64,000 nucleotides of DNA, from NCBI GenBank assembly GCA_038501195.1, contig JBBPUQ010000004.1, forward strand, positions 1,922,001 through 1,986,000, in the 5' to 3' direction. The notes under the pieces are model-generated. The model had not been told where the DNA came from. It ran no database searches and saw only the letters and a program-made list of their open reading frames with translations. Source of the stretch: Nemania diffusa. Its lineage: Eukaryota; Ascomycota; Sordariomycetes; Xylariales; Xylariaceae. Made by a program: the position numbers and the translations under genes. Within the stretch, counting starts at the first letter, position 1; each line of letters starts with the position of its first letter. Below, piece by piece: positions 47,200 through 57,800 of the stretch.

Positions 47200-50100
47200 G
47201 CAAAGGGCCGACTTTTCAACAACAAACGACCGATATTGGAGAGTGATGCAGCTGGTAGAGCGGCCGATGTGTGCCTCCGCTCTATCTACTCCTCCTGCTA
47301 CAACGCCACGCCGTCATCACCTGCGCGACGCAGCAGCCCGTTCATCGACTCCGGACTGCTAGACTCGCTGTGGCTAGATGCATGCTAGATGCATATAGAC
47401 CCCATGGGGGATCGGCCAAGATGCTCCCCATAACGGGACATCGACCGAGCGGGCCGATTTACAGCGCCGGACAGCGTTCGACAGCGTTGTCCATGAGATG
47501 GTGTTTGTGTGTTTATCGAGATAAGATCGACGGCAAGATCGACGGATAAGACTAACGGTTGTTTCAGCTAGGATCCGCACAGGCCCACGTCCTTGAGGGG
47601 CCGGTACTGGAATTTGGCAAGTTTGGTGACAGATGCAAGGGGAACTTCTTAACACGCTCTAGCTTCAACTCTTGACAGCCGCCTGACAGGTCCTCGGATC
47701 GCCATGAGCATGGGAGGAGGCCCGAGAAGATGCATTCCAGTCCCTCCTCCACGTGAGAGATGACATCAACTGTTTGTTGCATTGAATAGGTCGCTTGCAA
47801 ATCCTATCTGATAGGGCTTTGTTAAGCGGTTGAGTTGAGAAGCAGGTGTACTAATTGAACTCAAATGCAATAAATGTACTAGTCCTCTTGCGGCGCATTG
47901 TAGTCCTCGTCGAATGTCTACCGAATGGCATCTGGCCTGGGATATTGCAGTATATTCTCCATTATAGGAAGTTATTCAGATCTCTTTGCAATAAGCGTTA
48001 CCATGGTATTTGAGGAGACACATTTTGTCTTGAATTGATAGTATCCGAAGCGACTTGTAGGCCACGGAAGAAGAAACACCTGAATGAGTGCCAAGACCAT
48101 ACACTACCTATCGTCACATCCTAGCACTGCGGAGATGACCTGCTTGGTTAACATCGGCTCGCTTGGTCCTAAGAGTTGCTCAGTTAATTCCGACGTGCGA
48201 CCAGAAGCATCGTTCTTAGACGGGCATCTCATGAAATGACGTGTTTTAACAGGAGATTCGAGATTCGCGACAGCCGAGGGAGCAAACAGTAAGTATGCAC
48301 TTACACGAGGGCTTGGCTAAGAGGATCCCTCCTACCAATCAGAGTGCTTCAATGCAGGTCACTAGAAATTAGCAAAACCGGTATTTCGAGGAGCTGTTCA
48401 TACCAAGATCATTTCCCTATTCCCCCTTGATAGCTTCATCGCCCCTATGTGCTACACCCTTTTTCATGCGCTTTGCATGCGCATCGCGTTCCATCCTCTT
48501 GAGATAAATATTGCCATGAGACTTCCGTACTCATAACTGGTGTCATTGCATCCAGTTCAGAGACCAGCGGTTCCCATTTTGATCGGGCGGATCAATGCGA
48601 CCTTGGCATATTGGTCGAAGAGACTATATGCGTTTTTAGCAGACCATGTTGCGGCTTATACACCGTTCTTGATGGTAGTAGGTTGTAGCAGCAAATTTGC
48701 CTTTGCCATCGTGAACGAGAGCTGAGCGACGACCGCTGTCCATTTCTTTTCCCGAGTCCTGTGCATATGAAGTGGACAGGGCCGACGAGAAGTGAAGAGT
48801 GCCGAGCCTTAGGGCATCTAGCATACGGAAGCCCATGTTGATATCCTCCCCCTCTATACCCCTCTATGTCTTCTGCAGTGAAGCATACTCCTTTAACGGC
48901 TTCGAGCATCGCCCACACACAAACATTCCAATCGCACGAGAGAAGCGCGACGAACGCCTTTTTACTCGTCTGCAGATCCCTTTTCCGTTATCGTCAATGG
49001 CTACTTTGATCTCCCTAAGTTCTTTATCGGGGATAAGCGGGATAAGCACAAGTTTTGCTAGCTTGGGACGTCTGATTGATGAACAGTATTGCTTCCTTTC
49101 TCCAAGCGTGATCTTCGGGTATGCAAAGTGTATCAATCCAGTACGAGTCGTAACCATGTCCTTTCCTATCCTCGAAAACCGATCGTGGAGACACTGATTC
49201 ATCCCAGTTGGTCGACTACGTTCGTGACTCCGCACATGGCTAATAGCGAGGGCCGTCTGTGAAGCTTCAATGCACTCAGCTGGAAATCCGAACCTTCTAT
49301 GTATCCAGCCCTTGGTCGATCATATAAAGCATTATAGCTTGATTCGTCTTGGGCAGCTGAAGCGCCTAATCACACATGGATGACGCGGTTGAGATATCGG
49401 ACCTTTCGGAATAGGCCTTTGCCATGTAAGCGATAATATTGTCAATTATCTTGCGGTAAAGCATTTTCATACCTTTCTCGATTGTTAGACTTCAATGAAT
49501 CTTCCAATTGTGGTAGTGCATTAGTTATCCTACATAGTGCGCGCGACAACCACGAGGATATACGCCTCGTTTTGCAATCGCCGCAATCGCTAAGCAGGAT
49601 AAAAAGGATTCGTCTCGACATAGGTTTTCTTTCGCTATCCAGGCTATGTGGTAATTTATCCAGGTTCTCTCAAGGTCTGGACTCGCGTAAACAACGCAAG
49701 TCCGATGTCGGGGAGTCCTATTATCACAAAGTCTTGCGCTGGGTCAACGGGGAGGCTGTGCCGCCAGCTCAGGTCAGCCTTACATCTCACCTAAGCTATA
49801 AATATACACAAACACGAGCTGAATACATGGGGCATGACTAACGATGATGCTGACATGACGTATCCCATATCTTCGGGTGTATGTTGCTACTAGCATTTTC
49901 TCGACTCAACGAGCTAGGGATGTTGATATTAGGACAGTGCTGGATACCCCAGCCCTAGGAGATAACGATCGCTTCGTCAGCTGTATAGAGACAGGGGCTA
50001 TGTTTGATTGCGCCTAATCAGGGACGAAGTAGATATTGTGACTAGCACTGAGATAAAAGCCGTGCTATTGCGTATAAGAGTGATGGCTTCTCTATACAGT

Positions 50101-50678
50101 TCTAGAGAAGTAAAACACACGTTTCTACCTATACAATAGAGAAATAGAACAAGACACGATAAAATTCTCCGAAGGATAGGAACTTTGACTAAATATAAGA
50201 TAAGTAGCAGAGGACGTACGAGCGAAGGTGGCGAAAGTAGGCGTGTAAGCTGAGTGTCGTTGTTTTCGGTTTATTCTCGCTATAAGTGGCGGTATGCGAT
50301 ACTTCATCTATTGATTGGCCCGACTTACAAGCCTCCATCCATGTCGCTCACTCCACCTCACTATCTCGTATTTGATGAGTATTTATTGTATTCGGTGGCT
50401 TTCTATGGAACTATAGCTGAGAAATACGGGAGTTCCGCTCGAATATGGGTGAGTCCTACTGAGCGAACACATGATCCTAAAAACGTGGTATTAGCAGACC
50501 AGCGGGTTCGTCATCCCCATAAAAGGCGGAATAGAAGTATAAAGAGCTATCGTAAGTTGGGTCCTATTCTTTCTTATATCTATTCTATTGTGCTTCAGCT
50601 CTGAGTCTATAAGCGAGCCTCTAACCCATAATACTCTATAATTATATAAATACTTATTCTTATAAACCTTCGGCAACA
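47200..50678. other. long gene-poor stretch
   Basis: About 3.5 kb without a supportable gene. 47100-47550 is GC-rich and lies upstream of the amylase. 48590-49235 may hold a decayed minus-strand gene (separate entry). Frames at 49482-49841 and 50254-50604 have no recognisable content. Confidence 0.4.
48590..49235 (-). pseudogene. possible decayed gene, minus strand
   Basis: Three overlapping minus-strand frames read in turn like continuous protein: 49235 down to about 48930 (I-R-R-P-K-L-A-K-L-V-L-I-P-L-I-P-D-K-E-L-R-E-I-K), then M-L-E-A-V-K-G-V-C-F-T-A-E-D-I-E-G-Y, then M-G-F-R-M-L-D-A-L-R-L-G-T-L-H-F. The frame changes near a G-rich repeat (TAGAGGGG, TATAGAGGGGG on the coding strand, about 48855-48875), a likely slippage site. 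Parent family unknown. Confidence 0.25.
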
Positions 50679-51342
50679 ATGCATGCCTCATCGACCATGC
50701 GCTCAGTCATCCCTGTTGCCTTAACCCTCCCTCTTGCCTTCGCATATCCTCTGGAGTCTCGAGATACTCCTGGGTTCATCATCACGGATTTGGGTGCTAC
50801 ATTCCCGTACCCTAATTCTCCGTACGGAGACCCCTCCGTCAACTCTAACCTAGTCATCTCGGTGACTTACCCGGATTCTTCATCGACCACTGGGGCCACC
50901 CTCAACACAACCTGTAGTCTGAACTGGCCCGAGGGCACCGATCCAGCTCCGACGGAATGGACCCCCTGCGCCGACCCGCTATTGCAACTTCGTCTGCCAG
51001 CAGATGGGTGGACTAGCACGACGAATTTCACTGTCGAACTATGGGAGACGTTGACGGCTGCTGGGTAAGTGGCACAGATGCGACCTGCTGAACCTCTCTT
51101 ATCTATTTCTTTAACTGCGTGGATTTGGGCTAATAATCGAGATTACGTCGCACAGAACGGGTCTAGATGCGTCGCAACTTATCACGTCAGACCCTGGTAA
51201 CCCGAGCGACCCAAACGCATACATGTTCTGTCTGCAGAAGGGAAAGTTCAACCCGCTGACCTGCACACTGACCGGTCCGTATGGGCAGACACAAAGGACA
51301 ATTGTCATCCCTGCAGCTGAGGAGGGCTCTAGGCCGTTGTAA
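50679..51342 (+). CDS. small secreted four-cysteine protein
   Basis: Exons 50679-51064 and 51156-51342; donor GTAAGT, acceptor CACAG; the product has 190 residues from the first ATG. A second in-frame ATG at 50697 gives 184 residues and a more usual signal peptide (M-R-S-V-I-P-V-A-L-T-L-P-L-A-F-A). The mature part has four cysteines (T-T-C-S, T-P-C-A, M-F-C-L, L-T-C-T), many Thr/Ser/Asp/Pro and several N-glycosylation sequons. Cysteine count and beta-rich composition resemble the secreted protein at 16293-17114, but the sequences are not alignable by eye. Family not recognised; extracellular or effector-type role inferred. Confidence 0.65.
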
Positions 51343-52027
51343 GATGTTGAGTTCGTAATGCGATCCTAAATGATCTGAGCGGCGGTTAGAAAAGAGATAT
51401 AGCGGGTGTTTTAGCAAATGCGGTACATAATTCATAGTATATAGGGTAACTTGAGCAGTAATTAGTAAAAACATCTAATTCAAGTGTATAAAGTCTGGTA
51501 ATAGATGGTCGTTCAACATCCTCGTTTTGATGATGGATGTACACATAACTAGAGGGAATTAAAAGAACATTATCTAATTTATAGAAGGCACATGTGATGA
51601 AGCTACTATGCTAGACACTGACAATATAATGAGTTGATATTCAAAATTAGCTTCCGAGGGTGGCGGAGAGGCTGATGGCTGTGAGAAATCTCAACGAGAG
51701 AGAGGTGCGAAAGGTTAATATATTCTTAGTAAAAAGCAACGAAACTATCAAATTTTGACACATTATCGACGGCGTGAGGATTATAGTGTTATGAAGGATT
51801 AATATATTTGATTGACGATGCCACGACTAGACTTGGTGTCCTCAGTCAACCAGTTGGTCACCGCCTCTAGGCTATGCTACTGACTAGTCACCATTACTTA
51901 AACTGAGGTAGGCGGCTAGTAGTACTTCTACTGTTACTAAACATGATGGGGTCCGAATACAGAAGTCATTCATATTAGGTCAGAGTGCTAGGCTACACTA
52001 TCTACAACTTAGAGCAAATAACCATCT
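51343..52027. other. convergent 3' intergenic region
   Basis: AT-rich sequence between the secreted protein gene and the PNP_UDP gene. No feature recognised. Confidence 0.5.
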
Positions 52028-53092
52028 CTACTTAGTAATCCTGAAATCTCTACCAACGCTGATACTTCCCGTGTTTAGCATACCCTGACCAGCAAAAACA
52101 TTACTCGCTGATGCCTTAGGTTCTGATGCTGAAGCTGGCTCAAGTGCTGCGACCTCGGGGTCGATATAGGACAACAGCTCCTTCGCACAGGCTGCAGCTG
52201 TAGCGGCCGCATAATGCTGCCAAGTGCTGTTCTTGTGCGAGTCCGCATAGTCGGAAATGCCGCGGATCACGATGGATGGGTACTCAGTCAGCAACCCGGC
52301 TGCCTCCATCTCGAAGCAGAGAACATCGCCTGCGAACCTACGGGCAAGCTCATCCCTTGTTGTTGCGTTCTTAATCACGCTATCGCCCGAGGCGATCAGC
52401 CCGTAGTGAATCACAGGTCCTTTGAATTGACGCGCAGGTCGTGCGACGGCACGAGACGGATCGCAGTTGCTCGTACAGACTCGTGTGTCGGGAGGATGAG
52501 GGAAGTCTGCTTCGAAGAGGACGTCAGGTTCTACCGGTTCCTTGTATGAAATCATGCGTGGCCATTTCTTGAACATGGCTTCCATGTACTCTTCGATCTT
52601 GCTGTCTCGACCTAGGTGGTCAGATCGCATGTCCTGAGAAGCATTCCTGAGAAGAGTAGGCAGTGGCCACAAAAACCCCTTCAATTCAATCCCCGAAGTT
52701 GTCTCCCTCCTCAAATCATACTGGACAACACCTGGGTGCTCGCCTTCAGGCATGCTAATGACTACATCGCCTAGGCGAATATCGTGCTTTTCACTGGGGA
52801 CCCCGCCGCCAATTCCTACGAATAATCGCCACTTGATCGAAGGGAATGAGCGCGACATGTTCGTGGCAACAGTCGCGGCAGCACCCTTCCCCTGCTGACT
52901 TGGTAGACACGCCAGGACCACATCGTGGCCATTGAGCTTACCAAGTATGTAACTGTTCGAGTCGCCGGGTTGACTTGGCAGGCGGTGGTGCTCCTCGTCG
53001 AGCACGTAGCGGACTGCGTTCCTTTCTAGGTCCATAGCGCAGAGTATAGCGACAGTATAAGCGTCTCGAGTCTTCTGGGTTTGGGATGCCAT
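52028..53092 (-). CDS. PNP_UDP-domain (nucleosidase) effector with C-terminal amyloid-type motif
   Basis: Single exon, 354 residues. Residues 12-310 form a phosphorylase/nucleosidase domain of the PNP_UDP_1 (MTA/SAH nucleosidase-like) type: V-G-I-G-G-G-V-P (92-99), I-R-L-G-D-V-V-I-S, H-Y-G-L-I-A-S-G-D-S-V-I, F-E-M-E-A-A-G with E263, and I-S-D-Y-A-D with D281, matching the nucleoside-binding Glu and catalytic Asp of the family. A flexible Ala/Ser/Pro/Glu linker (311-330) leads to the tail F333-I352, FAGQGMLNTGSISVGRDFRI. The neighbouring NLR starts with the same motif. PNP_UDP is a common effector domain in fungal NLR systems, and a related bacterial PNP effector (Detocs) destroys ATP. I infer an NLR-controlled nucleosidase; substrate untested. 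Confidence 0.85.
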   Translation of the reverse strand: MASQTQKTRDAYTVAILCAMDLERNAVRYVLDEEHHRLPSQPGDSNSYILGKLNGHDVVLACLPSQQGKGAAATVATNMSRSFPSIKWRLFVGIGGGVPSEKHDIRLGDVVISMPEGEHPGVVQYDLRRETTSGIELKGFLWPLPTLLRNASQDMRSDHLGRDSKIEEYMEAMFKKWPRMISYKEPVEPDVLFEADFPHPPDTRVCTSNCDPSRAVARPARQFKGPVIHYGLIASGDSVIKNATTRDELARRFAGDVLCFEMEAAGLLTEYPSIVIRGISDYADSHKNSTWQHYAAATAAACAKELLSYIDPEVAALEPASASEPKASASNVFAGQGMLNTGSISVGRDFRITK

Positions 53093-54808
53093 AGCTGCTT
53101 ATCGTGTAGTGCTTCTCACAGTATACAAAAGTCAAATCCGATTATTTTCAACGAAGTTGCTCGGCTATATAGGCAAAGTGAGCTCCTTCATGTGGGAGAT
53201 AGAATTGCACTTATATGCTGAACATAGTTGCCGCTGTGCTCTACGTTGATGAGTTTCCTGTATAGCCGACGAGAGTAGAGGTTGGTGAAAACGCCTTATT
53301 TTCAGGTTCCCTATGTTTAGAATCAAATTGTAATCTGGCTAAGGCAACCGGCCTGGAGTCGGGTGTGATGGGGCCGAGCCTCATTGCAGAGTATCGAATC
53401 GCATGCATATTCTCCAATGAATGCCTTTGATCCATGCAATGCTAGGTGCCAATTTCACATATTATATGCGTGTCAGCAACTGGGCGCGGCCATTTCGCAA
53501 TGGCGAAAGATAAGGCTAGTATTGAAATAGGCCGTGTGCCTACTCTTAGACGCCTGACCACTGCCATCTTAGTCTAGGGTAGAGAGGCGGAACCTCGCTT
53601 GAAAAGAGCGAATAAAAAAAGAGCAATTCGTACTAAGGATTGTAGGTGAAAGCTATGGAACAGGAAGTAGGAGAAGCTCTAGCTACGTAATTTATAGGCT
53701 GGCACAAGCCACAGTGCGTGTGGCTTGGGTGGTTACGGTGGCCCTCAGCTGTTACTAGGCCATAACCATGTAGGTATGCACTTAACACCTTAAACCTATC
53801 TCGCCCCACTATATTGACCTAATCTAGCTTAGACTAACGTGACTTAGCCACACGGGGCTTAGTGCTTAGCCTATAGCTTAGATTATATAGAAGAGCTATG
53901 CTTTTATAGATACATTATTGCGTTTAAGTACATATATTATATATAGCTTATAGTATGCTTATATGAAAGCAGAATCTAATTCTTAATCGATTAATATAAA
54001 ACTAAGTTTGTTATATGCGCAATTAAAAGAGCTTTTTTATTCTATTTTATTTAAATTTTTCAGCCTCAGGGTTGCTGAATAACTTGCGTTCAAAGCTTAA
54101 AAGTTGATCAGATCAAAGGATATAGAGTTAAGTGTATAGGTTTTGACCCAGTAAGGCTGTGGGCCACCGTAGGTGGTGGCCTAACCATTACAATATAATA
54201 GGTGACAGCCGTGATAAGTACCTAGGTAGGCGGTAAGTAATGGATGCCTACGGTGGGGATTTTAATGTCACCTTCAGAAATAAATTTGAGGTAGGGTTTC
54301 ACGCAAAATCCAGCGAATTTTCACCGGCCAATGAATGCTCTCGGATGCGATGCGAGTTGGGCCGTCACGTTGCGTGTCTGATGGCGTTCATTGAAGATCC
54401 CCCCTCCAGGGCTGGGAGAAGAGCAATTCGTTTCTACCGCCAAATACCTTGCCTTTGAACGGATAACACCTCTATAATAACGGAGCCATCAATGTTGATA
54501 CCCGGCGAAATCTAATCTTGCGCCTTTGCGCGTTTTAAATTATGTTTAGCGTTGTTCTTCGTCGTGTCTTCGTAACAAGTAGACGACGGGGTGATTTAGA
54601 TTCAGGCGAATAAAGCATTTAGTCTGGCATTCCGGCTCAAACACTACGCAGCGTCTCCGGCGGTTAGACTAATAACTTCAGGAGAGATACATGCAAGTCA
54701 CTTTACGCGATTACAAACTTCCCTGCGATTCGAGCCTGTTGCATCGATCCTCTGCCCCCTTTACATCCAAGCACAACACGCACGCTTGTGTCTGTCGGGT
54801 ACTGGAAG
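53093..54808. other. divergent region between the PNP effector and the NLR
   Basis: About 1.7 kb between the two start codons, containing a MITE-like inverted repeat (separate entry), a very AT-rich core (about 53880-54060) and one TACCTAGGTA palindrome (54219-54228). It must hold the promoters of both partners. Confidence 0.5.
53705..54171. repeat. MITE-like inverted-repeat relic
   Basis: TACGGTGGCCC (53734-53744) and GGGCCACCGTA (54161-54171) are exact reverse complements. The match continues with gaps (53734-53755 against 54151-54171). Just outside the left arm is a 9-bp perfect hairpin, CAAGCCACA-GTGCG-TGTGGCTTG (53705-53727). The AT-rich interior has no coding capacity. This fits a small non-autonomous DNA element. 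Confidence 0.45.
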
Positions 54809-57800
54809 ATGGCCGAGTTCCATGGTCAAGGTGTTTTGAACAGGGGTCAATTAACTGCCGGCCGTGACCTGAACATTGGTTTGTCGTCATCGAGTTTTCC
54901 CTCATTCGAGTGCTAAAATCTCCGAAGGTGTAGCATCTCGAAATAGCGACCCTCTCCTAAAGGTTCGATCAACCGATCCTCGTGATGATAAGGCGCGCAT
55001 TGAGCAACAGAAAGGCGGGCTGCTCCGAGACTCGTATAAATGGATTCTCAGTCACGAGGAGTTCTTGAAATGGCGCGACAGCGAGGGCTACCAACTTCTC
55101 TGGGTCAGAGGTGACCCTGGAAAAGGAAAGACAATGTTACTTTGCGGCATCATCGACGAGCTCAACAGAAGGCGCAAGCACAACTGGAATATTGCCTACT
55201 TTTTCTGTCAAGGAACCAATTACAAACTCCGGAAAGCATCTTTCGTTTTACAAGGTCTCATATTTTCATTGTTATCTCAACAAGATGAGCTGCTAGATTG
55301 CGTTCGAGAGGACATTGAACAAGCAAGCGGGGAGATGTTCCGAGACTTAAATGGGTGGATTGCACTCTGCAGAATATTTGGCCGCCTGGTCGAGGAAATG
55401 GAAAGGCGCCAGCAAATTACTTACCTTATTGTGGATGGACTAGACGAATGCTCGGAAGACCGACGGCATCTTCTAAAATGGATCGCGGCTCTGTCGGCAC
55501 CAAGCATCAAATTGCTTATCTCAAGTCGCAATTGGCCACTCATTGAGGATGGACTTAGCGGTGCCACACAGAAACTACTGTTACCCCTAGAGTTGAACGA
55601 CCAATCAATCTCGGCCGCCGTGGATCACTACATTGACCATAAAGTTATAGAGCTGGAAATATCGAAAGGCTTAAGATCAGAACCTCGCGAGGCGATCAGA
55701 CGACACCTCAAGTCCTTCTCCAATAACACGTTCTTATGGGTTGCTTTAGTGTGCGAGGAACTCGGCCGTGAAGATACGTATCCATGGGAAGTTCTTGACA
55801 TGGTCCATGAATTCCCGCCCGGGCTTGATGAGCTTTACGAACGAATGGCTGCTCATTTTCTTGCCTCGAAAGACGCAAAGATCTGCTGCCAAGTTCTTTT
55901 CGTTCAAACACTTGCTTACCGGCCGCTCACATTGGCCGAGCTCTTGTCTATTGCCAAGTTACCAAAGAAGTTCGTTGAAAGCTGGCTACAGAAAATCGTC
56001 GAACTGTGCGGTTCATTCTTGACAGTCAAGAATAACACCGTCTATTTTGTTCATCAGTCAGCGAAAGACTACTTGATTAAGAGCATGCCGACCTCTCTCT
56101 TTCCATTAGGCCGTCTCGCTGCTGGGCATCACGCCATGGCTATACAAGCGATACAAGCCTTGGCGGAGACGCTGCGAGAAAACATGTACGAGCTCCCGTC
56201 GCTAGGATCTCGCGTTGATGACTTCAACGCTCCTGATCCCGATCCGTTGGGCGGAATACGCTATGCTTGCATGTACTGGGTCGATCATATGATTGATGCT
56301 GGGTTATTAGAAAAGGAAAACGTTGAAGATGGCGATCTGGTGTACCGCTTTCTTGAAAAGCACCTATTACACTGGTTCGAAGCTCTCAGCCTCTTGAAAA
56401 GCTTAGGAGTAGGCATCAAGGCCTTGACGAGGACATTATTCCAATTACAAACAGGCACTAGAGCACCCGGCTCCGAGGAACATAGCCGGGCTCCAGGGGC
56501 CCATTCCAAGCGCCGCGAAGTGAGACCGTCTATGGGTAGAAGCCTCGGCAGTGGCAGCATGCAAGCTTTACAGGACTTAATATACGATGCATGGAGGGTT
56601 TTACGACTCCACAAGGTCGGGATTGAAACTGCACCGCTCCAGGTGTACACCTCGGCACTGATCTTCAGCCCTACACAAAGCCTTGTTCGACAAATATTCT
56701 TGAAGAAGCCAGAATGGCTGTTGATGACTCCTACGGCGGAGAGTTATTGGGACAGCACATGGCTCCAAACCCTAGAAGGCCATGGGGAAATTAAGTGTGT
56801 GTCATTTGCGCCTGATGCAAGGCATGCTGCGTCTGGCTCCAATGACGGCGTGGCTCGAATATGGGATGTAACGACGGGCGAATGCTTGAACATCCTCAAA
56901 GGTCATAAAGGCGAAATTGATTCAATTGCATTCTCAATCGATGGCTTGCGCTTGGCTTCAAGCTCGGCAGATTGCACAACTCGAATTTGGGACACTCAAT
57001 CGGGCGCGTGTCTGCAGACGCTCAAATATGGCACCAGTGACCCGGACGAGTCTCGCAGCAAGTTGGTTGCCTTTTTCGACGCCAGCAACATCATATCAGC
57101 TGATGTTTATGCGACGATCTGTAGATGGAATTTCACGACGGGAGAGTGTCGCACTACCTGGCAAAGGGATGCGGAAGTTAGAGCGCTCGACTTGTCACAC
57201 AGTGGCACACGTGCGGCGTGGGCGGTAGATAACATAAGGTATACGGGAAGGATAGTGGCAGTAGATACTGTGGCTGGCCAGTACCATAAAACGCCATGGT
57301 ATCAGGAGGTATATATGAACCCAAAACGCGCAGTATCGATAGCCATGTCGCCCGATGGAGAATATGTAGCTATGACCCAAGATCGGCTAGCTCGTGTTTG
57401 GAGACTGGCTACGAATGAGTACAAATACCTACACATCCCGTTGCTATACCCTTGCCTAAACAGTTTGGCGACCGCGATGTCGCCTGACAACAGGTACCTT
57501 GCAGTAGCCATTCATTACCACCTATGGGAGTGTAATATTGCCACCGGTCAGTTTGTCGAATTGGCAGGGGGTAGGTACCATAGACACTCGTCCATTCTGG
57601 CTTTAGCGTACTCACCTGACAGCAGCCTGTTGCTCGTTGGTGAGAAGGATGGCGCTGTGCAAATCTTGGAAACGACAGCAGTCCGGCTGCAACAGGAAAT
57701 GCCAAAATTGCGAAACGGCGATACTCCGTTCGAGTTGACACTGTCTCCCGACGGCGCCTTCCTTGCAATGGGCCATGTTCAGTTCCAGGTATGGGATTTG

